DNA of 64,000 nucleotides. Source: Pseudomonadales bacterium (GTDB lineage: Bacteria; Pseudomonadota; Gammaproteobacteria; Pseudomonadales; Ketobacteraceae). The notes below the pieces were generated by a model. It ran no database searches. It was not told the origin of the DNA and saw nothing but the letters and a program-made list of their open reading frames with translations. The position numbers and the translations under genes were made by a program. Below are positions 17,863 to 27,805 of this stretch, piece by piece (positions within the stretch are counted from its first letter, which is position 1; every line of letters starts with the position of its first letter). The stretch spans positions 62,001-126,000 of the forward strand of contig JAGUVW010000011.1 of assembly GCA_020062665.1 (NCBI GenBank). The letters run 5' to 3'.

Positions 17863-19572
17863 ATGAGTTCCAACGTCGTCCTCAGTGGTCTTGCCCGACG
17901 CCTTCTCACCGATGGTGTGGTGACCGAGCCTGTCATCCGATCTGCGGCAGAAACCGCGCAAAAGCAGAAAATCCCGCTGGTAACCTATCTGGTTCAGAAC
18001 AAAGTGGCGCCCGCCCGCGCCATCGCCCTGGCTGCCAGCGAGGAATTTGGCACCCCACTTATCGAGCTGGATGCGATCGCGCCCGACGCCCTGCCCAAGG
18101 GGTTGGTGAACGAAAAGCTGGTTCGCAAGCACCGTGCGCTGCCACTGTTCAAGCGCGGCACCCGCCTTTATATAGCCGTATCCGACCCCGCCAACCTGCA
18201 GGCGCTGGATGAAATCAAGTTCAATACCGGCTGCAGCACCGAGGCTATCATCGCCGAAGAAGACAAGATCGATCATGCCATCGACAAGTACCTTGAAAGC
18301 CAGGAAACCAACTTCAACAACATGGGCGACGCCGATCTTGATGAACTTGATATCGAGGCAGGCGGCGGAGAAGACAAAGGTGGCGATGTCACCACCGACG
18401 GCGTCGACGACGCTCCCATCGTGCGCTTCATTAACAAAATGCTGCTGGATGCGATCAAGATGGGCGCCTCGGACATTCACTTCGAGCCCTATGAAAAGGC
18501 CTACCGTATCCGCTTCCGCGCTGACGGCATCCTGCGCGAGATTTCCCGTCCTCCCGTCAACTTAGGCACCAAACTGGCAGCCCGTCTGAAGGTTATGTCG
18601 CAGCTCGACATTTCCGAACGCCGGGTGCCGCAAGACGGTCGCATCAAGCTGAAACTATCCAAGACCCGCGCCATCGATTTCCGTGTGAACACGCTGCCCA
18701 CCCTGTTTGGCGAGAAAGTCGTGCTACGGATTCTCGATCCCGAAAGCGCCAAACTCGGCATCGACATGCTGGGTTATGAGGACGATCAGAAGAAGTTGTA
18801 CATGGACGCGCTCAACCAGCCGCAGGGCATGATCCTGGTCACAGGTCCAACGGGCTCGGGCAAAACCGTATCGCTTTACACCGGGTTGAACATTCTCAAC
18901 ACGCCCGAACGCAACATCTCCACCGCCGAAGACCCCGCCGAGATCAACCTGGAAGGCGTAAACCAGGTCAACGTGAATACGCGTGTTGGTCTTACCTTCA
19001 GCGCGGCACTGCGCGCGTTTCTGCGGCAAGACCCCGACATCGTCATGGTGGGCGAGATCCGGGATCTGGAAACCGCCGAGATCGCTATCAAGGCTGCACA
19101 AACCGGTCACCTGGTGTTGTCCACCCTTCACACCAACAGTGCGCCTGAAACGCTGACCCGCATGCGCAATATGGGTGTGCCTTCATTCAACATTGCCACC
19201 TCGGTGTCACTGATCATTGCCCAGCGTCTGGCGCGGCGCCTTTGCAAGAATTGCAAAAAGCCCATCGACATCCCCAAGGAAACGCTTATAGCGGAAGGTT
19301 TTAAAGAAAGTGAAATCGGCACATTTACTGTCTTTGGGCCGGTGGGCTGTGACAAATGTGTGAACGGCTACAAGGGCCGGGTGGGAATCTATGAAGTAGT
19401 TAAAATAACGGACGCGATATCCAGGATTATAATGGAAGATGGCAACTCCATTCAGATTGCCGACGCCGCCCGTAAGGAAGGATTCAATGACTTGAGGACA
19501 AGCGGCCTTAAGAAAGTCAAAGATGGCTTAACCAGCCTTGAAGAAGTCAACCGCGTCACCACAGGACATTAA
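17863..19572 (+). CDS. pilB: Type IV pilus extension ATPase PilB
   Basis: Cytoplasmic hexameric ATPase that powers pilin polymerisation. At 569 aa it is the usual length. It has N-terminal MshEN/T2SSE_N domains, Walker A GPTGSGKT at 328–335, an Asp box/Walker B near DPDIVMVGEIRD (residues 390–401), and a zinc-binding tetracysteine site with C461/C464 and C496/C499. It leads the pilB–pilC–pilD–coaE–yacG run on the plus strand; pilC follows after 2 nt. Confidence 0.97.
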   Translation: MSSNVVLSGLARRLLTDGVVTEPVIRSAAETAQKQKIPLVTYLVQNKVAPARAIALAASEEFGTPLIELDAIAPDALPKGLVNEKLVRKHRALPLFKRGTRLYIAVSDPANLQALDEIKFNTGCSTEAIIAEEDKIDHAIDKYLESQETNFNNMGDADLDELDIEAGGGEDKGGDVTTDGVDDAPIVRFINKMLLDAIKMGASDIHFEPYEKAYRIRFRADGILREISRPPVNLGTKLAARLKVMSQLDISERRVPQDGRIKLKLSKTRAIDFRVNTLPTLFGEKVVLRILDPESAKLGIDMLGYEDDQKKLYMDALNQPQGMILVTGPTGSGKTVSLYTGLNILNTPERNISTAEDPAEINLEGVNQVNVNTRVGLTFSAALRAFLRQDPDIVMVGEIRDLETAEIAIKAAQTGHLVLSTLHTNSAPETLTRMRNMGVPSFNIATSVSLIIAQRLARRLCKNCKKPIDIPKETLIAEGFKESEIGTFTVFGPVGCDKCVNGYKGRVGIYEVVKITDAISRIIMEDGNSIQIADAARKEGFNDLRTSGLKKVKDGLTSLEEVNRVTTGH

Positions 19573-19574
19573 AC

Positions 19575-20834
19575 ATGGCTACGGCAGCACAGGCAAAGGC
19601 AAAGCCCGCCGCAAAAAAAGCAGCTGAACCCAAGGTTCAGATGTTTGTTTGGGAAGGCACCGACAAGCGGGGCAACAAGGTCAAAGGCGAATTGCCGGGG
19701 CAGAACGTCACGCTGATCAAGGCCGAGTTGCGCAAGCAGGGCATCGTGGCCGGCAAGGTGCGGAGAAAGCCCGCCGCAATGTTCGGTCAGCGCAAGAAAA
19801 AAATCACACCGATGGATATCGCTGTGTTTACCCGCCAGCTAGCCACGATGATGAAAGCGGGCGTGCCATTGGTGCAGTCGTTCGACATCGTGGCCGAGGG
19901 GCATGACAATCCGTCCATGCGGGAACTGTTGCTCAAGATCAAGTCTGACATTGAAGGTGGCAACAACCTCGCCAACTCGCTGAAACTGCACCCCGCATAC
20001 TTTGATGATCTGTTCTGCAGTCTGGTGGAATCCGGTGAGCAATCGGGTGCGCTGGAAACCATGCTGGACCGAATCGCGATCTACAAGGAGAAAACCGAGG
20101 CCTTGAAAGCCAAGATCAAGAAAGCCGTTAAATATCCTATTGCAGTTGTATGTGTTGCCATCATCGTTACTGCAATACTGCTGATCAAGGTCGTTCCTAC
20201 GTTCCAGGAACTCTTTGCCGGATTTGGAGCTGAGCTCCCTGCATTCACACAAATGGTTATCAAACTATCCGAATGGATGCAGGAATGGTGGTTGATTATG
20301 TTTGCAGGAATCATTGGCGGCGCTTTTGCTTTCATCGAGGGAAAGAAGCGCTCACAAGCATTTAATGATGCGCTGGACAGAGCAGCCCTAAAGGCCCCCG
20401 TGGTTGGAGACATTATTTTTAAAGCCACCATTGCCCGCTTTGCACGAACACTGGCAACAACTTTCGCAGCTGGCGTACCCCTTGTTGATGCGCTTGAATC
20501 TGTTGCCGGGGCCACAGGCAACGTTATCTATCGCAACGCTGTGCTTCGCGTCAAGGAAGAAGTTTCCAGCGGTACTCAGCTCAATTTCTCCATGAAAGCG
20601 ACTGGCGTATTTCCCGCCATGGCAGTCCAGATGACAGCCATCGGTGAAGAATCCGGCGCACTCGACACCATGCTTGACAAAGTTGCCACCTACTACGAAA
20701 ACGAAGTGGACAACGCCGTCGACGGCCTCACCAGCCTGCTGGAACCCATGATCATGGCCGTCCTCGGCGTACTCGTCGGCGGCCTTATCATCGCCATGTA
20801 CCTCCCCATCTTCCAACTCGGTTCCGTCGTATAA
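19575..20834 (+). CDS. pilC: Type IV pilus inner-membrane platform protein PilC
   Basis: Platform protein of the pilus motor, with two repeated T2SSF domains. The 419-aa sequence has a basic Lys/Ala-rich N-terminus, the first domain motif FTRQLATMMKAGVPLVQSF, a membrane helix around AIVVTAILLIKVVPTFQELF, the second motif FARTLATTFAAGVPLVDAL and a C-terminal helix AVLGVLVGGLIIAMYLPIF. It is spaced 2 nt from pilB and 16 nt from pilD, so one operon. Confidence 0.97.
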   Translation: MATAAQAKAKPAAKKAAEPKVQMFVWEGTDKRGNKVKGELPGQNVTLIKAELRKQGIVAGKVRRKPAAMFGQRKKKITPMDIAVFTRQLATMMKAGVPLVQSFDIVAEGHDNPSMRELLLKIKSDIEGGNNLANSLKLHPAYFDDLFCSLVESGEQSGALETMLDRIAIYKEKTEALKAKIKKAVKYPIAVVCVAIIVTAILLIKVVPTFQELFAGFGAELPAFTQMVIKLSEWMQEWWLIMFAGIIGGAFAFIEGKKRSQAFNDALDRAALKAPVVGDIIFKATIARFARTLATTFAAGVPLVDALESVAGATGNVIYRNAVLRVKEEVSSGTQLNFSMKATGVFPAMAVQMTAIGEESGALDTMLDKVATYYENEVDNAVDGLTSLLEPMIMAVLGVLVGGLIIAMYLPIFQLGSVV

Positions 20835-20850
20835 GGATCTGCGCATCACG

Positions 20851-21762
20851 ATGCAAAACCTCACAACCTACCTCTCCAGCAACCCCGACTTTTTCGTCGG
20901 GGTTGTTTTTTTATTCGGCCTGATGTTTGGCAGTTTCTTCAACGTCGTCATCTACCGCATGCCGGTGATGATGAAACTGGAGTGGCTGAACAACGCGCGG
21001 GACTTCCTCAAGGAACTGCTGCATCTGGAAAAACTGCCGGCAGAAATCGAAGCACATCCAAAAGACTTACCCAAGCCGCCTTTCAACCTCGTCAAACCCG
21101 ATTCCACCTGCCCGACGTGCGGTCATGCCATTCGCTGGCACGAGAACATCCCCCTGCTCAGCTACGCGCTGCTCAAAGGCAAATGCAGTCAGTGCAAAAC
21201 GCGCATCTCGCCCCGTTACCCGATCATCGAATTTATCACCGCCGCGCTGTCGGCATTCGTCGCCTGGCATTTCGGCTTCAGTTGGGAAACCGCCGCCGCA
21301 CTCGTGTTCACCTGGTGTCTGATCTGCCTGACGATGATCGACTTCGATCACAAGCTGCTGCCGGATCAAATCACCCTGCCCCTGATGTGGCTCGGTATTG
21401 TGGTGAATATGAATGGCATGTTCGTGTCGCTGCAAGAAGCAGTCATCGGCGCCATGGTGGGCTACCTGTCGCTCTGGAGCATTTACTGGCTGTTCAAGCT
21501 ACTCACCGGCAAGGAAGGCATGGGTTACGGAGACTTCAAACTGCTGGCGGCGTTGTGCGCCTGGATGGGCTGGCAGGCGCTGCCGCTTATCGTGCTGCTG
21601 TCGTCGCTGGTGGGTTCCGTGGTGGGTATCAGCCTGATCATCATCAAGGGACGCGATCGCAATATTCCGATTCCGTTTGGCCCTTATCTCGCAGCAGCGG
21701 GCTGGATTGCATTTTTCTGGGGCGACGCCATTGTCCGCTACTATCAACACAACTTTACTTGA
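20851..21762 (+). CDS. pilD: Prepilin peptidase / N-methyltransferase PilD
   Basis: Bifunctional inner-membrane aspartyl protease that cleaves the pilin leader after Gly and methylates the new N-terminal Phe. 303 aa. The cytoplasmic zinc loop has the two CxxC pairs C87/C90 and C112/C115, typical of the bifunctional form. Catalytic aspartates are D164 (TMIDFDH) and D228 in GYGDFK. About eight membrane helices. It should process both pilins of this locus and any type II pseudopilins elsewhere. Confidence 0.97.
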   Translation: MQNLTTYLSSNPDFFVGVVFLFGLMFGSFFNVVIYRMPVMMKLEWLNNARDFLKELLHLEKLPAEIEAHPKDLPKPPFNLVKPDSTCPTCGHAIRWHENIPLLSYALLKGKCSQCKTRISPRYPIIEFITAALSAFVAWHFGFSWETAAALVFTWCLICLTMIDFDHKLLPDQITLPLMWLGIVVNMNGMFVSLQEAVIGAMVGYLSLWSIYWLFKLLTGKEGMGYGDFKLLAALCAWMGWQALPLIVLLSSLVGSVVGISLIIIKGRDRNIPIPFGPYLAAAGWIAFFWGDAIVRYYQHNFT

Positions 21763-21811
21763 GGCCGCACACGCCCGACAATAAACGCTTTCAACACTGG
21801 GCAGATACATC

Positions 21812-22411
21812 ATGTTGGTAGTAGGCGTGACAGGCGGAATTGGCAGCGGCAAGACGGCGGCGACCGATCGATTTCAGGCACTGGGAGTTACTGTGGTGGA
21901 CGCCGATCTGGCATCCCGCGTAATCGTGGAGCTTGGCCGCCCTGCGCTACAGGCCATCGCCGACCATTTCGGCCCCGGCGTGATCGATGCCGATGGCGCC
22001 CTCAATCGCCGCGCCCTGCGGGAAATCGTGTTTGCCAATCCCGACGAACGCAAGTGGCTCGAACGCCTGACCCACCCGCTGATTGCTCAGGAAATCCTGC
22101 AGCAGATTCAGGCCAGCCAATCCCCGTATACGATCCTCGCGTCCCCCCTATTGCTGGAGAGCGGACAATCCCGCATGACACAACGAGTGCTGGTGATCGA
22201 CGTGCCCGAGGAATTGCAGATCGCACGCACCACCACGCGCGACAATACCAATGCTGATGGCGTGAAGGCGATTATCGCTGCCCAGATGAAGCGTGCCGAT
22301 CGTCTCGCCAAAGCCGACGACGTGATCGTGAACGACAAATCCCTGGCAGAACTGCACGCCGCCGTGGACGCGCTGCATCTGCACTATCTGCAAATGGCGC
22401 AACAGCAATGA
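21812..22411 (+). CDS. coaE: Dephospho-CoA kinase
   Basis: Last step of CoA synthesis, phosphorylating the 3'-hydroxyl of dephospho-CoA. 199 aa; P-loop GGIGSGKT at residues 8–15, followed by the family signature VVDADLASR and the ERLTHPLI segment. The usual neighbour of pilD in this clade. Its TGA overlaps the yacG ATG (ATGA). Confidence 0.96.
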   Translation: MLVVGVTGGIGSGKTAATDRFQALGVTVVDADLASRVIVELGRPALQAIADHFGPGVIDADGALNRRALREIVFANPDERKWLERLTHPLIAQEILQQIQASQSPYTILASPLLLESGQSRMTQRVLVIDVPEELQIARTTTRDNTNADGVKAIIAAQMKRADRLAKADDVIVNDKSLAELHAAVDALHLHYLQMAQQQ

Positions 22412-22605
22412 AAGCAAAAGTGAAGTGCCCCACCTGCCAGAAAGAGATCGAATGGTCGCCCCTGTTTCCCTACCGCCCATTCTGCAGCGAACGATGCAAG
22501 CTGATCGACCTGGGTGCCTGGGCCAGCGGAGAATTCGCCATCGCCGGCGAGCCCGCCACGCCACTGGATGAGCATTATCAAACGGAAGATCCCAAGCTGC
22601 ACTGA
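22408..22605 (+). CDS. yacG: DNA gyrase inhibitor YacG, zinc-binding
   Basis: 65-aa protein with a four-cysteine zinc site (CPTC near residue 9 and CSERC near residue 28) followed by the family-typical [16 protein letters not shown]. coli YacG binds GyrB and inhibits gyrase. It overlaps coaE by 4 nt and converges with the Nudix gene 12 nt further on. Confidence 0.93.
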   Translation: MKAKVKCPTCQKEIEWSPLFPYRPFCSERCKLIDLGAWASGEFAIAGEPATPLDEHYQTEDPKLH

Positions 22606-22617
22606 AACCGGTTTATT

Positions 22618-23577
22618 TCAGCGGACGGTCGAAACCCAGAAGCCGCTAATACCCGCCGCACCCTGCGCGCCAACAGACTGCAACCTGGGAAGATCCTCCA
22701 TCTGCAAGCCACCCAGACCATATACCGGCACATGGGCGCTATCGACCCACTGCGCAAACTGCTCCCATCCCAGCGGCTGCGCGTCCGGATGAGAGCGGGT
22801 CTGTTTCACCGGCGACAGCGTCACAAAATCCACACCAATGCGCTCGGCCTGCTCGATTTCTTCGCGGGAATGACAGGACGCCGCCAGCCATTGGCAGTTC
22901 ACCGGTCGCTGGTTCAACGCTTGCAGATCCACAGAGGTCAGGTGGATTCCGGCAAACACGCCAGGCAGATCGTCATTACCCACAAACCGTTGCGCGGTAG
23001 CGCTGTTAAGCAGAAAAGTTACGCCGAAGCGATCCCGCAACTGCCGCAACGCCGGCAAAAGCTCACGCCACTCCGCGGGCGTCAGCGCAAACACGCGAAT
23101 CTGAATCAGGCGAGCCCCGCTGGCAATAGTTGCTTCCAGCGCTTCGACAAAACGCCCCAGCGATTCCACATCCGGTGAAATCACGTAGACCGGTGGCAGT
23201 TGCACCGCTGCCACAATGGGAACATTCGCTGCAGGAAATTCAAAATTGCGTAACGCATTGCGCGCCACCCAGCGGATATCCTGGCCTTCCACCCCTGTTG
23301 GCTCGCCTGCAAAAGCGGTCACACGCCAGACATCCAGCAACACCTGCTTGTCGGGATAATCGTGGGCGATGCGAATCAAGGGTTGTGATGCTGTCACGGA
23401 GATACCCAGCTCTTCGTGAATCTCGCGCACCAGACCGTCCGCAGCAGATTCCCCAGCTTCCAGCTTGCCGCCAGGAAATTCCCACTTGCCGCCCTGATGC
23501 ACATGATCCGGGCGGCGCGCAATCAGAACCTCATCGCCGCACTCGATCACCGCGGCCACCACATGAATCCGCTTCAT
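22618..23577 (-). CDS. Nudix hydrolase fused to a ThiE-like domain
   Basis: Two-domain protein of 319 aa. The N-terminal half is a MutT-type pyrophosphohydrolase with a complete Nudix box (GGKLEAGESAADGL, then REIHEELGI); MutT enzymes remove 8-oxo-dGTP. The C-terminal half (about residues 135–319) resembles thiamine-phosphate synthase/TenI barrels, with a HSREEIEQAERIGVDFVTLSPV stretch. This fusion is common in Pseudomonas-like bacteria downstream of argJ. Whether the second domain is catalytic is unknown. It starts 3 nt after the argJ stop, so probably cotranscribed. Confidence 0.88.
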   Translation of the reverse strand: MKRIHVVAAVIECGDEVLIARRPDHVHQGGKWEFPGGKLEAGESAADGLVREIHEELGISVTASQPLIRIAHDYPDKQVLLDVWRVTAFAGEPTGVEGQDIRWVARNALRNFEFPAANVPIVAAVQLPPVYVISPDVESLGRFVEALEATIASGARLIQIRVFALTPAEWRELLPALRQLRDRFGVTFLLNSATAQRFVGNDDLPGVFAGIHLTSVDLQALNQRPVNCQWLAASCHSREEIEQAERIGVDFVTLSPVKQTRSHPDAQPLGWEQFAQWVDSAHVPVYGLGGLQMEDLPRLQSVGAQGAAGISGFWVSTVR

Positions 23578-23580
23578 GAT

Positions 23581-24813
23581 TCAGCTGCGATAGTCAGCGT
23601 TGATCTTCACGTAATCGTAGGAAAAATCCGTGGTGTAGATATTCGCGCTGGTGGCACCACGCCCCAGCACAATACGAATCACGATGTCTTCCTTTTGCAT
23701 TTCAGCGGCGCCTGCGGCTTCGGTATAACTTGGCGCCAGTGCACCGGCTTGCGCCACCAGTACATCATTCAAAAACAAGCCAACCTTGCTGACATCCAGC
23801 GCATCGATATTCGCGCGTCCCACCGCTGCCAGAATCCGGCCCCAGTTGGGATCGCTGGCAAACAGTGCCGTTTTCACCAGAGGGGAATGCGCTACCGTGT
23901 AGGCCACTTCCCGCGCCTCCTCCACCGAATCCGCCTGCTCCACCGTCACCGTGATGAACTTGGTAGCGCCTTCGCCGTCGCGCACGATGGCATGTGCCAG
24001 CTGCACAAACACATCATTCAGCGCGGCAGCAAACAATTCCAGGTTATCGGGCTTTTCCACCTTGATGGCCACGCCGGACTGGCCGGTTGCGATCAACATG
24101 CAGGAATCATTCGTGGACGTGTCACCGTCGATGGTGATCGCATTGAAGGAAAGGTCAGCAGCGTCCTTCACCAGCTTCTTCAGCAGCGCCACACCAATGG
24201 CCGCGTCAGTCGCCACATAGCCGAGCATGGTGGCCATGTTGGGTTTGATCATGCCAGCGCCCTTGGCGATACCGGTGATGGTGACCGTTTTGCCTTCCAG
24301 CGGCAGCTGCACGGAAACTGCCTTGGGTCGGGTATCAGTGGTCATGATGCCGTGGGCCGCTTCGCTCCAGCCATCTTCCGACAAGGCCGCCAGCGCACCG
24401 GGAATGCCTTTCACAATGCGATCCACTGGCAGGGTTTCGCCGATCACGCCGGTGGAAAACGGCAGCACGCTCTGCAGCGCGACACCCGACTGCTGCGCCA
24501 GGCCTTCACACACCGCCAGCGCGTTACGCATGCCGGGTTCGCCGGTGCCGGCGTTGGCATAACCGGTGTTGGTGATCAGATAAAGCTTTTCCTGCGCCTG
24601 GCCGCTGGTCTGCTCCAGATGCTGCTTGCAGATATGCACCGGCGCCGCACAGAACGCATTCAGGGTGAACACACCTGCCACCGTACTGCCTGCAGCCGCT
24701 TCCATCACCACCAGATCACGGCGATCCGGCTTTTTGACACCCGCTTTCGTAGTGCCCAGACGAAATCCTTTCACCGGATGCAAGGTGCCAAAGGTGTCTT
24801 TTCCAACCGCCAT
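23581..24813 (-). CDS. argJ: Glutamate N-acetyltransferase / amino-acid acetyltransferase ArgJ
   Basis: Arginine biosynthesis: transacetylates from N-acetylornithine to glutamate, recycling the acetyl group. The 410-aa precursor self-cleaves before Thr195 in the motif KPNMATMLGYVATD; that Thr becomes the nucleophile of the beta chain. ATG 24813 has GGAGA upstream; the open frame extends to 24942 but through the secA terminator. It lies between secA and the Nudix–ThiE gene, same strand. Confidence 0.96.
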   Translation of the reverse strand: MAVGKDTFGTLHPVKGFRLGTTKAGVKKPDRRDLVVMEAAAGSTVAGVFTLNAFCAAPVHICKQHLEQTSGQAQEKLYLITNTGYANAGTGEPGMRNALAVCEGLAQQSGVALQSVLPFSTGVIGETLPVDRIVKGIPGALAALSEDGWSEAAHGIMTTDTRPKAVSVQLPLEGKTVTITGIAKGAGMIKPNMATMLGYVATDAAIGVALLKKLVKDAADLSFNAITIDGDTSTNDSCMLIATGQSGVAIKVEKPDNLELFAAALNDVFVQLAHAIVRDGEGATKFITVTVEQADSVEEAREVAYTVAHSPLVKTALFASDPNWGRILAAVGRANIDALDVSKVGLFLNDVLVAQAGALAPSYTEAAGAAEMQKEDIVIRIVLGRGATSANIYTTDFSYDYVKINADYRS

Positions 24814-24844
24814 GATCGTTCTCCGTTTTTCTGATTGCCAATAA

Positions 24845-24869
24845 AGAAAAAGGGGCCGTGAAGCCCCTT
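24845..24869 (-). terminator. Rho-independent terminator after secA
   Basis: Stem AAGGGGC/GCCCCTT with a 6-nt loop, then TTTTTCTTT in minus direction, just beyond the secA stop and before argJ. Confidence 0.85.
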
Positions 24870-24887
24870 GTATCCGATTCCGCTGTC

Positions 24888-27605
24888 TTACTCGACCTGT
24901 CCATGACAGTGCTTGTATTTCTTGCCGGAACCGCAGGGGCAAGGCTCGTTGCGCCCCACCTTTCGCTCGGTTCGCTGGAACGGCGTGTTGCTGTCATCCG
25001 CTTCACCTTCGGTCTTGGGTTCTTCCAGCCCAGACGCACTGGCATGCTGCAGTTTGATGTCCCGCTCTGCTGCTTCCCGACGCTGACGCTCCAGCTCTTC
25101 CACTTCCTCCTGCTTGCGCAGCTCAACGGTGGACAGAATACGCACCACTTCCAGCTGCACGTTTTCGAGGAAAGTCTGGAACAGTTCGAACGCCTCGCGC
25201 TTGTATTCCTGCTTGGGATTTTTCTGCGCGTAACCACGCAGATGAATGCCCTGACGCAGGTGATCCATGTTGGCCAGATGCTCTTTCCACAAGCGATCCA
25301 GCGTCGCCAGCATCACGTGCTTTTCCAGCTGACGCATCACATGGGTTTCATCACCCAGCGCGGTTTCCTTGGCGGTATACGCTTCTTCAAGAATCTGCAG
25401 GATCCGCTGGCGCAGCGGTTCTTCATGCAGGGACTTGTCGTCGGCCAGCCACTGACGGATCGGCATCTCGGCACGAAAATCCGTTTCCAGCGCGCGTTCA
25501 AGTCCTTCCAGATCCCACTGTTCTTCCATGCTCTGGGGCGGAATGTAGCCGCTGATGAACTTGTTCACCACATCGGCACGAATGGCCCTGATGTTGGCGG
25601 AAATGTCGTCGGCATTGAGGATGTCGTTACGCTGCTCGTACACCACCCGACGCTGATCGTTGGCGACGTCATCGTACTCCAGCAGGGATTTCCGAATATC
25701 GAAGTTGCGACCTTCCACTTTCTTCTGCGCGTTTTCGATGGAGCGGGTGACCCAGCGATGCTCGATAGCCTCGCCACGCTCCATGCCCAGCGTCTGCATC
25801 AGCCCCTTCACCCGGTCGGACGCAAAGATCCGCATCAGGTTGTCTTCCAGCGACAGATAGAAACGGGACGAGCCCGGATCACCCTGACGGCCGGAACGGC
25901 CACGCAACTGGTTGTCGATGCGGCGGGACTCGTGGCGCTCGGTGCCGATGATGTGCAGGCCACCGGCCTCCAGCACCTTGGCATGACGCTGCTCCCAGGC
26001 CGCCTTGATGGCGTCGATCTGTTCCTGGGTGGGATTTTCCAGCGCCTGGACTTCCACCTGCCAGTTACCACCCAACAGAATGTCCGTACCGCGACCCGCC
26101 ATGTTGGTCGCAATGGTCACTGCACCCGGCTGACCCGCCTGGGCAATGATTTCCGCTTCCTGGGCGTGGAACTTGGCGTTCAGAACCTTGTGGGGAATCT
26201 TCTGCTTCTTCAGCAGGCTGGACAGGTATTCCGACGTTTCGATGGAGGCCGTACCCACCAGAATCGGACGCCCCGCCTCGATGCTCGCCTTGATATCCTC
26301 GATGATGGCTTCGTATTTTTCCTCCGCCGTCATGTAGATCAGATCGTTGTGATCCTTGCGGATCATCGGCCGGTTGGTGGGAATCACCACTACCGCCAAG
26401 CCATAGATCTGGTGGAATTCGAATGCTTCGGTATCGGCGGTGCCGGTCATACCCGACAGCTTGCGATACAGGCGGAAGTAATTCTGGAAGGTGGTGGAAG
26501 CCAGGGTCTGGTTTTCCGACTGGATCTTCACACCTTCCTTCGCTTCGATCGCCTGGTGAATACCATCCGACCAGCGCCTTCCTGCCATGGTACGGCCGGT
26601 ATGTTCATCCACGATGACGATCTGGCCATTCTGCACGATGTACTCCACATCGCGGTGGAACAGTGCATGTGCCTTCAGCGCCGCATGCACATGGTGCAGC
26701 AGGTTCAGGTTGTTGGCGGCATACAGGCTCTCGCCTTCCCCCAGCAACTTGTACTCGGTCAGCAGATCCTCTATGTAGGCATGGCCTTCTTCCGTCAGTT
26801 CCACCTGACGGTTTTTCTCGTCGATGGTGTAGTGGGCGGAATCCTCGGCGCCTTCGACACCCCGCTTGAGACGGGGAATCAGCGTATTGATGCGCTTGTA
26901 CAGTTCGGAGCTGTCTTCGCTTGGGCCGGAAATGATCAGCGGCGTACGGGCTTCATCGATCAGGATGGAGTCCACTTCGTCCACAATGGCGAACGCCAGC
27001 GGGCCCTGCACCCGATCCTGCAGAGTGAACGCCATGTTGTCGCGCAAATAATCGAAACCGAATTCATTGTTGGTGCCGTAGGTGATGTCAGATGCATAAG
27101 CTGCACGCTTCTGATCCTGCGGCTGCTGGGACAGGATCACACCCACCGACAGACCGAGAAATTCGTAGAGAGGACGCATCCAGTTGGCATCACGCTGGGC
27201 CAAGTAGTCGTTCACCGTCACCACGTGCACGCCCTCGCCGGGCAGCGCATTCAGGTAGGCCGGCAGGGTCGCGGTCAGCGTTTTTCCCTCGCCGGTGCGC
27301 ATCTCGGCAATTCTTCCTTCATGCAGGGTGATACCGCCCACCATCTGGGCATCGAAATGACGCATACCCATCACCCGGCGGCTGGCTTCACGCACCACCG
27401 CAAACGCCTCCGGCAACAGTCCATCCAGCGTTTCGCCTTTTTCCAGGCGCTGGCGGAATTCAGGGGTTTTGGCCTTCAGTTCTTCATCGGACAACGCCTG
27501 CAGAGCGCTTTCAAACTCGTTGATGCGCGCAACAAGCTTCCCCATGCGCTTCAGTTCGCGCTCATTTTTGCTTCCGAAGATCTTGCGTAACAGTGGTCCC
27601 AACAT
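24888..27605 (-). CDS. secA: Preprotein translocase ATPase SecA
   Basis: Motor that drives unfolded preproteins through SecYEG. 905 aa, close to E. coli (901). Walker A MRTGEGKT at 102–109; [16 protein letters not shown] carries the DEAD-type box; helicase motif with [12 protein letters not shown] later; a C-terminal zinc and SecB-binding tail containing [15 protein letters not shown] 910-aa frame runs antisense to it but has no independent support. Confidence 0.98.
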   Translation of the reverse strand: MLGPLLRKIFGSKNERELKRMGKLVARINEFESALQALSDEELKAKTPEFRQRLEKGETLDGLLPEAFAVVREASRRVMGMRHFDAQMVGGITLHEGRIAEMRTGEGKTLTATLPAYLNALPGEGVHVVTVNDYLAQRDANWMRPLYEFLGLSVGVILSQQPQDQKRAAYASDITYGTNNEFGFDYLRDNMAFTLQDRVQGPLAFAIVDEVDSILIDEARTPLIISGPSEDSSELYKRINTLIPRLKRGVEGAEDSAHYTIDEKNRQVELTEEGHAYIEDLLTEYKLLGEGESLYAANNLNLLHHVHAALKAHALFHRDVEYIVQNGQIVIVDEHTGRTMAGRRWSDGIHQAIEAKEGVKIQSENQTLASTTFQNYFRLYRKLSGMTGTADTEAFEFHQIYGLAVVVIPTNRPMIRKDHNDLIYMTAEEKYEAIIEDIKASIEAGRPILVGTASIETSEYLSSLLKKQKIPHKVLNAKFHAQEAEIIAQAGQPGAVTIATNMAGRGTDILLGGNWQVEVQALENPTQEQIDAIKAAWEQRHAKVLEAGGLHIIGTERHESRRIDNQLRGRSGRQGDPGSSRFYLSLEDNLMRIFASDRVKGLMQTLGMERGEAIEHRWVTRSIENAQKKVEGRNFDIRKSLLEYDDVANDQRRVVYEQRNDILNADDISANIRAIRADVVNKFISGYIPPQSMEEQWDLEGLERALETDFRAEMPIRQWLADDKSLHEEPLRQRILQILEEAYTAKETALGDETHVMRQLEKHVMLATLDRLWKEHLANMDHLRQGIHLRGYAQKNPKQEYKREAFELFQTFLENVQLEVVRILSTVELRKQEEVEELERQRREAAERDIKLQHASASGLEEPKTEGEADDSNTPFQRTERKVGRNEPCPCGSGKKYKHCHGQVE

Positions 27606-27762
27606 AGGTATTCACTTCTAAGACTCTGAGAATGAGGCTGGATTCCCCCGGCCAATGCCAACCGGAGCTATCACCCGCATGGGCAGGGAAAGACATCAAA
27701 GGTCGCAATTCTAACGTTATTTTCCGTGCAGGATAAAGCGTTTACGCAATAGATTAGTGACA

Positions 27763-27785
27763 GGGTGCACGGCTCTGGTGCACCC
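27763..27785 (-). terminator. Inverted repeat after the M23 peptidase gene, possible terminator
   Basis: Perfect 8-bp stem GGGTGCAC/GTGCACCC with a 7-nt loop, about 20 nt past the stop. No T run follows, so termination is uncertain. Confidence 0.4.
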
Positions 27786-27805
27786 CATATAGATAGAACG
27801 AGGAA

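Noticed and set aside
24858-27590. 910-aa open frame on plus strand opposite secA
   Set aside because: Same shadow effect over the whole secA gene; it starts inside the secA terminator and resembles no protein.
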